Source of the DNA: Arsukibacterium sp. UBA3155
Lineage (GTDB): Bacteria; Pseudomonadota; Gammaproteobacteria; Enterobacterales; Alteromonadaceae
Assembly (NCBI GenBank): GCA_002364615.1
Contig: DEYP01000025.1
Span: forward strand, 372,001 to 436,000
Length of the DNA stretch: 64,000 nt
Direction of reading: 5' to 3'
The translations under genes and the position numbers were made by a program. Below the pieces are notes generated by a model. The model saw only the letters and a program-made list of their open reading frames with translations. It did not search any database and was not told where the DNA came from. The first letter of the stretch is position 1; each line of letters begins with the position of its first letter. Below are positions 56,777 through 64,000 of the stretch, in pieces.

Positions 56777-57835
56777 ATGTTACAACGATTTACGACGAGT
56801 GATTTAAACAACTACTGCATCAGGCGCAGTGGCGAAGACCGGCTGGGCTCGCAACTAAAACTGCCGCAACCTGAACAATCTTATAGCGAACTGCTGGCTG
56901 CTCATAAAGCAGATGGCGGTCAGTTTGTGTTGTTGGGTATTGCAGAATGTATTGGTCCGCTGGCGAATATGGGCAATCCCGGCGCCGAACTGGGCTGGCA
57001 TGCTTTTTTACAGCGCTTTGTGAATCTGCAATATAACGACCATCTTAACGCCGGACGTATCTTGTTACTCGGTCAGATAGAATGCAGCGACCTGCAACAA
57101 CGCGCGGCAACCCTGAGTAATCAAGACCCTCTGCAACTTAACGAGTTGCGGCTACTTTGCGCCGAACTTGATCAGCGGGTTTACCAGCAGCTAATGCCTA
57201 TTTTCGCTGCCGGGCTGTATCCTGTTGTGATTGGTGGTGGCCATAATAATGCCTTGCCGTTACTACAGGCATTGGCTGAGGCAAGTGGCCAAAGCGTCAA
57301 TTGTGCCAATCTTGACCCGCACGCTGATTTCAGACCACTGGAAGGGCGCCACAGTGGCAACGGCTTTAGTTATGCCAGTGCAGCCGGATATCTCGGACAC
57401 TACACCGTACTGGGGCTTGACCTGCAAAAAAACTCTGCGACAAGCTTAGCCCTGCTGCAACAAGCGGGCGGCGACTATCTGAGCTATCAGCAAATTGCGG
57501 TACGTCAGGAGATTAGCTATCAGCAGGCAGTAGACAGGGCAATTGAGCATTGCTGTCAGGGCGCGGCAGATATTGCTATTGAACTGGATACAGACAGTAT
57601 TCAGACCATGCCAGCCAGTGCGCTTAACTATACCGGTCTGACAGTAGATCAGGCGGCTCAGTTTGTATTTCAACTGGCAACATTACCCCGCGCCCGCTAC
57701 CTGCACCTGGCAGAAGCCGCACCGGCATGTCATCCGGCAGGTGTTGAGGCAGGTATCAGCCAGTGTGGTCAGGTACTTAGTGCATTGGTACTGGCATTTA
57801 TTGCCGGTAAAGCGCTGCAACCGCCAGAAATTTAG
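56777..57835 (+). CDS. hutG: Formimidoylglutamase (arginase family)
   Basis: This enzyme probably hydrolyses N-formimidoylglutamate to glutamate and formamide, the last step of histidine degradation. The 352-residue protein has the arginase-family manganese ligands in VIGGGHNNALP, NLDPHADFRPLEGRHSG and ELDTDS, with HSGNG in the substrate loop. Hut genes 1.6 kb downstream support HutG over arginase or agmatinase. It follows rraA by 18 bases and could share its transcript. Its stop overlaps the stop of the convergent EAL gene. Confidence 0.8.
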   Translation: MLQRFTTSDLNNYCIRRSGEDRLGSQLKLPQPEQSYSELLAAHKADGGQFVLLGIAECIGPLANMGNPGAELGWHAFLQRFVNLQYNDHLNAGRILLLGQIECSDLQQRAATLSNQDPLQLNELRLLCAELDQRVYQQLMPIFAAGLYPVVIGGGHNNALPLLQALAEASGQSVNCANLDPHADFRPLEGRHSGNGFSYASAAGYLGHYTVLGLDLQKNSATSLALLQQAGGDYLSYQQIAVRQEISYQQAVDRAIEHCCQGAADIAIELDTDSIQTMPASALNYTGLTVDQAAQFVFQLATLPRARYLHLAEAAPACHPAGVEAGISQCGQVLSALVLAFIAGKALQPPEI

Positions 57836-59367
57836 CCAGGGTGACGATGTTGCCATTGGCGCAGCCATGCCGGAAAGCCGCTCAGTTCAAATGGCTGTGA
57901 ATACCAGAAGCCCTGCCCCCTTACACAGCCCATTCGCAGTAATTTATCAGCGACCTCTGCACTCTCGATACCTTCAGCGATCACGCCCAACCCGAGATTG
58001 CGTGCCATATCGATAATGGCACCGGTAATGGCAATGTGCGCCTCAGTTTTGTGTAATTCACTGATAAAGCTGCAATCAACTTTCACGTATTGCACAGGTA
58101 ATTGGCGCAAATACGCCAGAGAAGAAAAACCGGTACCAAAATCATCCAGTGCCAGTTCAACACCCAGGCCGTGCAGTCGCTGCATCATAGCCATGGTGCG
58201 CTCGGGCTGCGCCACTAACGCATTTTCGCTGACTTCCAACATCAGATATTGCGGTTTAACCTGGTATTTGTCGAACAGGCGCTCCAGGGCTTCTATCAGC
58301 TCATCCTGCAATAAATCTTTGCTGGAGATATTAACGGCGATCCGGCTGACCAGCCCCTGTTCAGTCAGACTGGCAATGGTTTTTATCGCGTGCTCTACTA
58401 CCCACAGGCTGAGCGGGTAAATTACGCCCATCTCTTCAGCCAGCGCCAGAAACGCCTCGGGCGCCAGTAAGCCTTTTTGCGGATGCCGCCAACGAATAAG
58501 CACTTCCGCCGCCAATACCTGGCGGTTGCGCATCGCCATTTGCGGCTGAACAAACAACACCAGCTGATCTTGATCAATGGCCTGCCGAAGTTCGGCCATT
58601 AACGCCAGTTTCTCCGTGGTGTAGTTAATCATGTCCGGGGTAAATAACAAGCTGGCACCACGACGCCACTGGTAATGCTGCAACGCCAGATAGGATCGTT
58701 CCAGTAGCTCGTTAAACTGGGTGCTATGCTCAGGATAAAGTGAAATACCCACCCCTAACCGGTATTCAATCGCACAGCCATGCACCAGCATCGGTTGGGG
58801 CACTGATTTCTGCAGTTGCTTCGCTAAAAACTCAGCCCGCGCGCTCTGGTTACCAATTTCCAGCCAGATAGCAAAGTCAACACTGCCAAGATGACATACC
58901 CGAACCGGTTGTTGCTGGCGATATTCATAAGTCAGAATTTTACTTTCATTGACCAGATTATTGTTAATTCGCTGGGCTATTTGGGCCAGAATTAAATTGC
59001 TGTTGCTGTGGCCCAGCAACTGGTTTATCTGATCAAACTCTTCTACTTTAAGCAGGATCAGCGCAAACTGCTGCTCTGTCGCACTTTTTAGAATATCATC
59101 CAGTTTTCGTTGCAATGCGAATTTGTTAGGAAAACCGCTGATATCATCGTGTAAGGAATAAAATCCGACCAAATCGGTTTTGGGTTGTGATGCTCGCTTC
59201 AGCCTGAATTTTAAAGTAACAATATAGATAAAAGCGAAAAACAGTAATAGAAGCAGCATGAGTAACAGCGCTGTAACAGGCAATGTCGGTTCAACCTGAC
59301 TCGCCATCGCCGGCCCGCTGACACAGACCAGCCACAAAGCTGAAAAACGGTTGGATCCAATTACCAT
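57832..59367 (-). CDS. GGDEF-like/EAL protein, probable c-di-GMP phosphodiesterase
   Basis: The 511-residue protein has a signal-like N-terminus and one membrane helix (ALLLMLLLLLFFAFIYIVTL, ~residues 33-52). A degenerate GGDEF domain follows, with the active site replaced by LGSVDF near residue 160, and then an EAL domain. The EAL motif reads AEVLIRW near 285, followed by AVNIS, EVSENALV and DDFGTGFSSLAYLRQLPVQYVKVD near 407, so it should be active. It sits between hutG and hutI on the minus strand with 4 bases of overlap with hutG, though no functional link to histidine use is known. Confidence 0.87.
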   Translation of the reverse strand: MVIGSNRFSALWLVCVSGPAMASQVEPTLPVTALLLMLLLLLFFAFIYIVTLKFRLKRASQPKTDLVGFYSLHDDISGFPNKFALQRKLDDILKSATEQQFALILLKVEEFDQINQLLGHSNSNLILAQIAQRINNNLVNESKILTYEYRQQQPVRVCHLGSVDFAIWLEIGNQSARAEFLAKQLQKSVPQPMLVHGCAIEYRLGVGISLYPEHSTQFNELLERSYLALQHYQWRRGASLLFTPDMINYTTEKLALMAELRQAIDQDQLVLFVQPQMAMRNRQVLAAEVLIRWRHPQKGLLAPEAFLALAEEMGVIYPLSLWVVEHAIKTIASLTEQGLVSRIAVNISSKDLLQDELIEALERLFDKYQVKPQYLMLEVSENALVAQPERTMAMMQRLHGLGVELALDDFGTGFSSLAYLRQLPVQYVKVDCSFISELHKTEAHIAITGAIIDMARNLGLGVIAEGIESAEVADKLLRMGCVRGQGFWYSQPFELSGFPAWLRQWQHRHPG

Positions 59368-59447
59368 GGCGCTACCACACCTTTTACTGCTAAGTTGGGT
59401 TTTACTGACAGCTTACCCCAAATTTACTGCTTGTAAAGCTGTATGGC

Positions 59448-60668
59448 TCAGAGCCTGACTGGCTTACCGCTAATGATCAGCTGCTTAAGCTGATTCACGC
59501 CAAATTGATAGCAAAGTTCAGCGGGCTGACTGATATTAAAACAGCCAAAATCTGCCCGCATGCCGCGGGCTATTGCGCCGCGATCGTGAAGCCCTAATGC
59601 CGTTGCAGCATGTCGCGTTACCCCCAGTAAAGCTTCCTCGGGCGTTAAGCGGAATAACGTGCAAGCCATATTTAACATTAATGGTATTGAGCATAATGGC
59701 GATGTACCCGGATTTAAATCAGTAGCGATTGCCATTGGCACCTTATATTGCCGCAACAAACTGACAGGAGGCAGCTGGGTTTCCCGTAGAAAATAATAAG
59801 CGCCGGGCAGCAACACTGCCACCGTACCTGCTGCTGCCATCTTCGCCACGCCAGCTTCATCTAAGAACTCAACATGGTCCGCCGACAAACCACCAAATTC
59901 GGCGACTAAACTGCTGCCCCCCAGGTTTGACAGCTGCTCAGCATGCGCTTTTACCGGTAATCCCAACGCATGGGCGGTGGCAAACACTTTGCGACATTGG
60001 CTGACACTAAAACCCACGCCTTCACAGAACACATCCACCGAATCTACCAGCTTTTTGGCAAGCAGTTTTGGCAGCATCTGACAGACTTCGTCAATATAAC
60101 CATCAGCATTGCCTTTAAATTCAGCTGGCAGCGCGTGTGCCCCTAAAAATGTTTTAATCACCGTTGCCGGGTGGTGCTTATCCAGTTCAGCGGCGACTTC
60201 CAGTATTTTTTGCTCAGTGGTTAAATCAAGACCATATCCCGACTTAATTTCAACCGTTGTCACCCCTTGTGCTAACAGGGTGTTTAGCCGGTCTTTTGCC
60301 AGGCCAAATAACTGTTCATGGCTGGCGTTACGGGTAGCTGCTACCGTCGCGTTAATACCGCCACCTGCTGCTGCAATTTGCTGATAACTGGCACCATTTA
60401 AGCGCATTTCAAACTCATTAGCCCGGTTACCGGCATAAATAAGGTGAGTATGACAATCAATAAAGCCGGGTAGCAGCCATTGTCCCTGTGCATCGTGCAG
60501 TGGTGTTGCCATTGCATCAAACTCTGGCAATGCATTACGGCTGCCAACAAAAGCAATCACGCCATCCTTAATAGCCAATACACCATTTTCAATGATGCCG
60601 TAGGGTTTACCATTGTTGGTCATGGTCGCGATATTGGCATTAATCCAGATGGCATCAAACTGCTGCAT
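59448..60668 (-). CDS. hutI: Imidazolonepropionase
   Basis: HutI hydrolyses 4-imidazolone-5-propionate to N-formimidoylglutamate, the third step of histidine degradation. The 406-residue amidohydrolase has [27 protein letters not shown], the segment [27 protein letters not shown] and [16 protein letters not shown]. The ATG at 60668 is preferred to one at 60725 because AGGAG lies 6 bases before it. It is divergent from hutC, with a HutC-type palindrome between them. Confidence 0.96.
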   Translation of the reverse strand: MQQFDAIWINANIATMTNNGKPYGIIENGVLAIKDGVIAFVGSRNALPEFDAMATPLHDAQGQWLLPGFIDCHTHLIYAGNRANEFEMRLNGASYQQIAAAGGGINATVAATRNASHEQLFGLAKDRLNTLLAQGVTTVEIKSGYGLDLTTEQKILEVAAELDKHHPATVIKTFLGAHALPAEFKGNADGYIDEVCQMLPKLLAKKLVDSVDVFCEGVGFSVSQCRKVFATAHALGLPVKAHAEQLSNLGGSSLVAEFGGLSADHVEFLDEAGVAKMAAAGTVAVLLPGAYYFLRETQLPPVSLLRQYKVPMAIATDLNPGTSPLCSIPLMLNMACTLFRLTPEEALLGVTRHAATALGLHDRGAIARGMRADFGCFNISQPAELCYQFGVNQLKQLIISGKPVRL

Positions 60669-60713
60669 TGGGCTCTCCTTTATTAGATGGCCAAATAATT
60701 TTACACCAACAAC

Positions 60714-60725
60714 TTGTATATACAA
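60714..60725. promoter_or_regulatory. HutC operator palindrome
   Basis: TTGTATATACAA is a perfect 12-base palindrome, matching the TGTATATACA core bound by HutC repressors. It lies 46-57 bases upstream of the hutI start and 74-85 bases upstream of hutC, in the divergent promoter region, so it could regulate both directions. Confidence 0.8.
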
Positions 60726-60798
60726 CCAAATTACAGTATTTTTTATTTAGCCTCGGTATTTAATAATGCCGTTTTTATTTAGCAGTAATGGAGTGGCA

Positions 60799-61521
60799 AT
60801 GGCCAAGTTTGCTGAAATAAAAGAGTTTATGCTTAGCCAGATCGAAATTGGTGCCTGGCCCGAACATAGCCGGGTGCCGTCAGAAAACGAACTGGCCGAG
60901 CAATTCAGTGTAAGCCGGATGACGGCACGCCGGGCACTGCAGGAGCTGACAGAGCAAGGTATTTTATACCGAACCCAGGGCGTTGGCAGCTTTGTCGCGG
61001 CATTAAAGTCGCAGTCATCCTTGCTGGAAATTCGTAATATTGCCGATGAGGTGCAAGCCCGGGGCCACGCCTACAGTGCAAGGTTACTTCAGCTTACAGA
61101 GTTGCCCTGCCCGACCATTATTGCTTCTGCGCTGGGCTTGCAACGCAATGACCCGGTATTCTTTTCCCTGATTGTGCATCTGGAGAATAATGTGCCGTTG
61201 CAGCTTGAAGCACGATATGTCAATCCGTTGCAGGTACCTGGCTATATTTCTCAGGATTTCAGCCATCAGACTCCGCATCAGTATCTGAGCCTGATTGCAC
61301 CGCTTACCGAAGCGGAACATACCGTTGAAGCCATCTGGCCGGACGATTTCACCTGTAAGCATTTAATGCTTAAAAAAGCCGAACCCTGCTTGCGTTTGAC
61401 CCGCCGCACCTTTAGTCGTGACGGTGCAGTCAGCCTGGCATATTTAACATCACCGGGTAGCCGTTACCGATTGGGCGGCCATCTGAATTTTTCATTACCG
61501 AATAACAAAGAGCGTATCTGA
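60799..61521 (+). CDS. hutC: Histidine utilisation repressor HutC
   Basis: HutC is a GntR-family repressor that releases DNA on binding urocanate. The 240-residue protein has an N-terminal winged helix ([42 protein letters not shown]) and a C-terminal UTRA ligand domain ([23 protein letters not shown] and [10 protein letters not shown]). The ATG at 60799 has GGAG 5 bases upstream and is preferred to one at 60766. Its stop overlaps the hutU start (TGATG), so hutC-hutU-hutH form an operon. Confidence 0.95.
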   Translation: MAKFAEIKEFMLSQIEIGAWPEHSRVPSENELAEQFSVSRMTARRALQELTEQGILYRTQGVGSFVAALKSQSSLLEIRNIADEVQARGHAYSARLLQLTELPCPTIIASALGLQRNDPVFFSLIVHLENNVPLQLEARYVNPLQVPGYISQDFSHQTPHQYLSLIAPLTEAEHTVEAIWPDDFTCKHLMLKKAEPCLRLTRRTFSRDGAVSLAYLTSPGSRYRLGGHLNFSLPNNKERI

Positions 61522-63194
61522 TGACAGACTCACGAATCGACAACAGCAGGGTGGTTCGCGCTGAGCGCGGCGCTACCATCACGGCAAAAAGCTGGCAAAC
61601 CGAAGCCGCCAAGCGGATGTTAATGAACAATCTGGACCCGGAAGTGGCCGAACACCCGCAGGCACTGGTGGTATACGGCGGCATTGGCCGTGCTGCCCGC
61701 AACTGGCAATGCTTCGACAAAATCGTTGAGGTATTGAACAGGCTGGAAGATAACCAGACTTTACTGGTGCAAAGTGGTAAACCGGTTGGCGTATTTCCTA
61801 CTCACCCGGACGCCCCCAGGGTACTGATTGCCAACTCTAATCTGGTTCCTGCCTGGGCCAACTGGCAACATTTTAATGAGCTGGATCGCAAAGGCCTGAT
61901 GATGTACGGCCAGATGACGGCCGGTTCCTGGATTTATATCGGCACGCAGGGCATTGTTCAGGGCACTTATGAGACTTTTGTTGCCATGGCCAGACAACAT
62001 TTTTCTGGCACAGCAACTGACAAATGGATTTTAACCGGCGGTCTTGGTGGAATGGGTGGCGCTCAGCCACTGGCTGCCACTATGGCCGGTTTTCATATGC
62101 TTGCCTGTGAAGTTGACGAAAGCCGCATCGATTTTCGGCTGAAAACGCGTTATCTCGACAAAAAAGCCTATTCACTGGACGAAGCACTGGCAATGTTGCA
62201 ACAAGCAAAAGCAGAAGGAAAACCGACCTCTATCGGCTTGCTGGCCAATGCTGCTGATATTTATGCAGAATTGGTCGAGCGTGGTATTACTCCTGATGTG
62301 GTAACAGACCAGACCTCAGCGCATGATCCACTAAATGGTTATCTGCCAAGGGGCTGGAGCATGCAGCAAGCTGCTGCAGAGCGCAAAACGGATGAAGCCG
62401 GCGTGGTAAAGGCAGCTAAACAATCTATGGCCGCGCAGGTTCAGGCTATCCTTACCATGCAACAACGCGGTGCAGTAGCAACCGATTACGGTAATAACAT
62501 TCGCCAGATGGCACAAGATGAAGGCGTGACGAATGCCTTTGACTTTCCGGGCTTTGTACCAGCCTATATCCGGCCCTTATTTTGTCAGGGCATCGGACCG
62601 TTTCGCTGGGTCGCCTTATCAGGTGATGCCGAAGATATCTATAAAACCGATGCGAAAGTGAAAGAACTTATTCCGGACGATCCGCATCTGCATAACTGGC
62701 TGGACATGGCGCGGCAGCGCATTCAGTTTCAGGGCTTGCCTGCCCGCATCTGCTGGATTGGCTTAAAAGACCGGGCGCGGCTTGCTCTGGCGTTTAATGA
62801 CATGGTGAAAAACGGCGAGTTAAAGGCGCCGATTGTGATAGGCCGCGATCATCTTGATTCCGGTTCTGTTGCCAGCCCTAACCGGGAAACTGAAGCCATG
62901 TTAGATGGCTCTGATGCGGTATCAGACTGGCCATTATTGAATGCGATGCTCAACACCGCCGGTGGCGCGACCTGGGTATCACTGCATCATGGCGGTGGCG
63001 TTGGTATGGGTTACAGCCAACACAGCGGTGTAGTTATTGTCGCTGACGGTACCGAGCAAGCAGCCGCCCGGCTTGGCCGGGTGCTATGGAACGACCCTGG
63101 TACCGGCGTGATGCGTCATGCCGATGCCGGCTATGACATTGCCGTTAACTGCGCAAAAGAGCAGGCCTTAGACTTACCAATGGTTACGGAGTAA
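61521..63194 (+). CDS. hutU: Urocanate hydratase
   Basis: HutU converts urocanate to imidazolonepropionate with a tightly bound NAD, the second step of histidine degradation. The 557-residue protein has [32 protein letters not shown], the NAD site [27 protein letters not shown] and [15 protein letters not shown]. The length is normal. It begins on the last base of the hutC stop and ends 4 bases before hutH. Confidence 0.97.
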   Translation: MTDSRIDNSRVVRAERGATITAKSWQTEAAKRMLMNNLDPEVAEHPQALVVYGGIGRAARNWQCFDKIVEVLNRLEDNQTLLVQSGKPVGVFPTHPDAPRVLIANSNLVPAWANWQHFNELDRKGLMMYGQMTAGSWIYIGTQGIVQGTYETFVAMARQHFSGTATDKWILTGGLGGMGGAQPLAATMAGFHMLACEVDESRIDFRLKTRYLDKKAYSLDEALAMLQQAKAEGKPTSIGLLANAADIYAELVERGITPDVVTDQTSAHDPLNGYLPRGWSMQQAAAERKTDEAGVVKAAKQSMAAQVQAILTMQQRGAVATDYGNNIRQMAQDEGVTNAFDFPGFVPAYIRPLFCQGIGPFRWVALSGDAEDIYKTDAKVKELIPDDPHLHNWLDMARQRIQFQGLPARICWIGLKDRARLALAFNDMVKNGELKAPIVIGRDHLDSGSVASPNRETEAMLDGSDAVSDWPLLNAMLNTAGGATWVSLHHGGGVGMGYSQHSGVVIVADGTEQAAARLGRVLWNDPGTGVMRHADAGYDIAVNCAKEQALDLPMVTE

Positions 63195-63198
63195 CAGC

Positions 63199-64000
63199 AT
63201 GAGTTTTACATTAAATATAGTGCCGGGTACCTTAACACTTGCCCAGTTACGCCAGGTGCAGCAAGGGCCGGTGCAGCTAACACTGGACAGCGCGGCCATT
63301 CCGGCAATTGAGAAGTCGGCAGACTGCGTCGCTAATGTCATTAAACAGAATAAAGTCGTCTATGGCATTAATACCGGCTTTGGCTTACTGGCCAACACCC
63401 GGATTAAAAATGAAGAGTTGGAACTGTTACAGCGCTCAATTGTTTTATCCCATGCTGCCGGTTTTGGTGATTTTATGGATGACAGTACCGTGCGTCTGAT
63501 GCTGGTGCTGAAAATTAATGCCCTCGCCCGTGGTTTTTCCGGGATCCGGCTTAAGGTGATTGAAGCGCTGATCGGTTTAGTTAACGCCGAATTATATCCG
63601 TGTATTCCAATTAAAGGCTCGGTCGGGGCCTCTGGCGACTTAGCACCGCTTGCGCATATGGTGTTGCCTTTAATTGGTGAAGGGGAAGTGAGCTTTCGCG
63701 GCCAGATATATGATGCAACAGAGGGACTGGCCCTGGCCGGGATGAGCCCGCTTACCCTGGCTGCAAAAGAAGGACTGGCATTACTTAATGGCACGCAAGC
63801 TTCAACCGCTCTGGCACTGGAAGGCTTGTTTCGTGCTGAAAACCTGTTTGCTGCCGGCGCGGTAATTGGCGCAATGAGTGTTGAAGCAGCGCTGGGTAGT
63901 CGCGCTCCCTTTGATGCCAGAATTCACCAGGCTCGCGGCCAACGCGGCCAGATTGATGCAGCCGCAATATACCGGCATTTATTAGCGAATGGTTCGGAGC
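63199..64000 (+). CDS. hutH: Histidine ammonia-lyase, N-terminal part (3' end outside window)
   Basis: HutH deaminates histidine to urocanate, starting the pathway. The 267 visible residues include [15 protein letters not shown] and the MIO cofactor triad A144-S145-G146 in [14 protein letters not shown], which cyclises to the electrophile. [10 protein letters not shown] and [11 protein letters not shown] also match. GGAG lies 7 bases before the ATG. The gene runs off the end of the window; a full enzyme has about 510 residues. Confidence 0.96.
   Translation, partial: MSFTLNIVPGTLTLAQLRQVQQGPVQLTLDSAAIPAIEKSADCVANVIKQNKVVYGINTGFGLLANTRIKNEELELLQRSIVLSHAAGFGDFMDDSTVRLMLVLKINALARGFSGIRLKVIEALIGLVNAELYPCIPIKGSVGASGDLAPLAHMVLPLIGEGEVSFRGQIYDATEGLALAGMSPLTLAAKEGLALLNGTQASTALALEGLFRAENLFAAGAVIGAMSVEAALGSRAPFDARIHQARGQRGQIDAAAIYRHLLANGSE

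Overview
The window is a contiguous piece of a gammaproteobacterial chromosome. The protein families, the mixed composition (about half G+C) and the gene order point to the Alteromonadales, probably near Rheinheimera, Arsukibacterium or Alishewanella. This placement is an inference from gene content, not from a marker-gene comparison. No insertion sequence, prophage, integron, CRISPR array, rRNA or tRNA gene was seen.

Layout. (1) 1-4.4 kb: the end of a methyltransferase gene, purD, a lipoprotein nuclease and prkB. (2) 4.5-13.97 kb, minus strand: speD, a yhfA-like osmC gene, a DUF3802-type gene, the arginine succinyltransferase genes astD and astA with argD/astC, an HDOD gene, pabA, trpS and rpe. 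(3) 14.2-15.5 kb: a plus-strand island with a TorF-type porin, a small hypothetical gene and a DUF2970 gene. (4) 15.4-24.4 kb, minus strand: pilMNOPQ-aroK-aroB-damX-dam, with mrcA (PBP1A) divergent at 24.5-27.2 kb. (5) 27.3-32.7 kb: argC-argB-argF-argG-argH on the minus strand, followed by a beta-propeller diguanylate cyclase. (6) 35.9-41 kb: metB-metL-metF on the minus strand, with metJ divergent across MetJ-type operators. (7) 41.1-44.6 kb: an uncharacterised two-component system, a divergent seven-helix membrane protein and a short-chain dehydrogenase, with a long perfect inverted repeat between the divergent genes. (8) 44.7-52.1 kb: malic enzyme, rpmE, priA, ftsN, hslVU and a DUF971 gene. 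(9) 52.2-59.4 kb: a chemoreceptor gene broken by an in-frame stop codon, two GGDEF/EAL proteins, rraA and hutG. (10) 59.4-64 kb: hutI divergent from hutC-hutU-hutH, with a HutC-type palindrome between them; hutH runs off the window.

Most blocks match the Escherichia coli orders prkB-yhfA, argD-pabA, trpS-rpe-dam-damX-aroB-aroK-hofQ...-mrcA, and argCB-metF-metL-metB-metJ-rpmE-priA-ftsN-hslVU-rraA. The differences are informative: crp, gph and argE are absent from their usual places, and a porin island splits dam from rpe.

The genes combine into arginine synthesis (argCBFGH, argD) and breakdown (argD/astC, astA, astD), methionine synthesis under MetJ, histidine degradation (hutGIUHC), type IV pilus assembly, the envelope and division proteins PBP1A, DamX and FtsN, and c-di-GMP and chemotaxis signalling. 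The strongest anomaly is the chemoreceptor: an ochre codon replaces the glutamate of an RRQEKDF-type motif that is intact in a second copy in the same protein. The window contains no clear new defence or mobile system. The most promising undescribed unit is the two-component, membrane-protein and dehydrogenase group at 41-44.6 kb with its inverted repeat.
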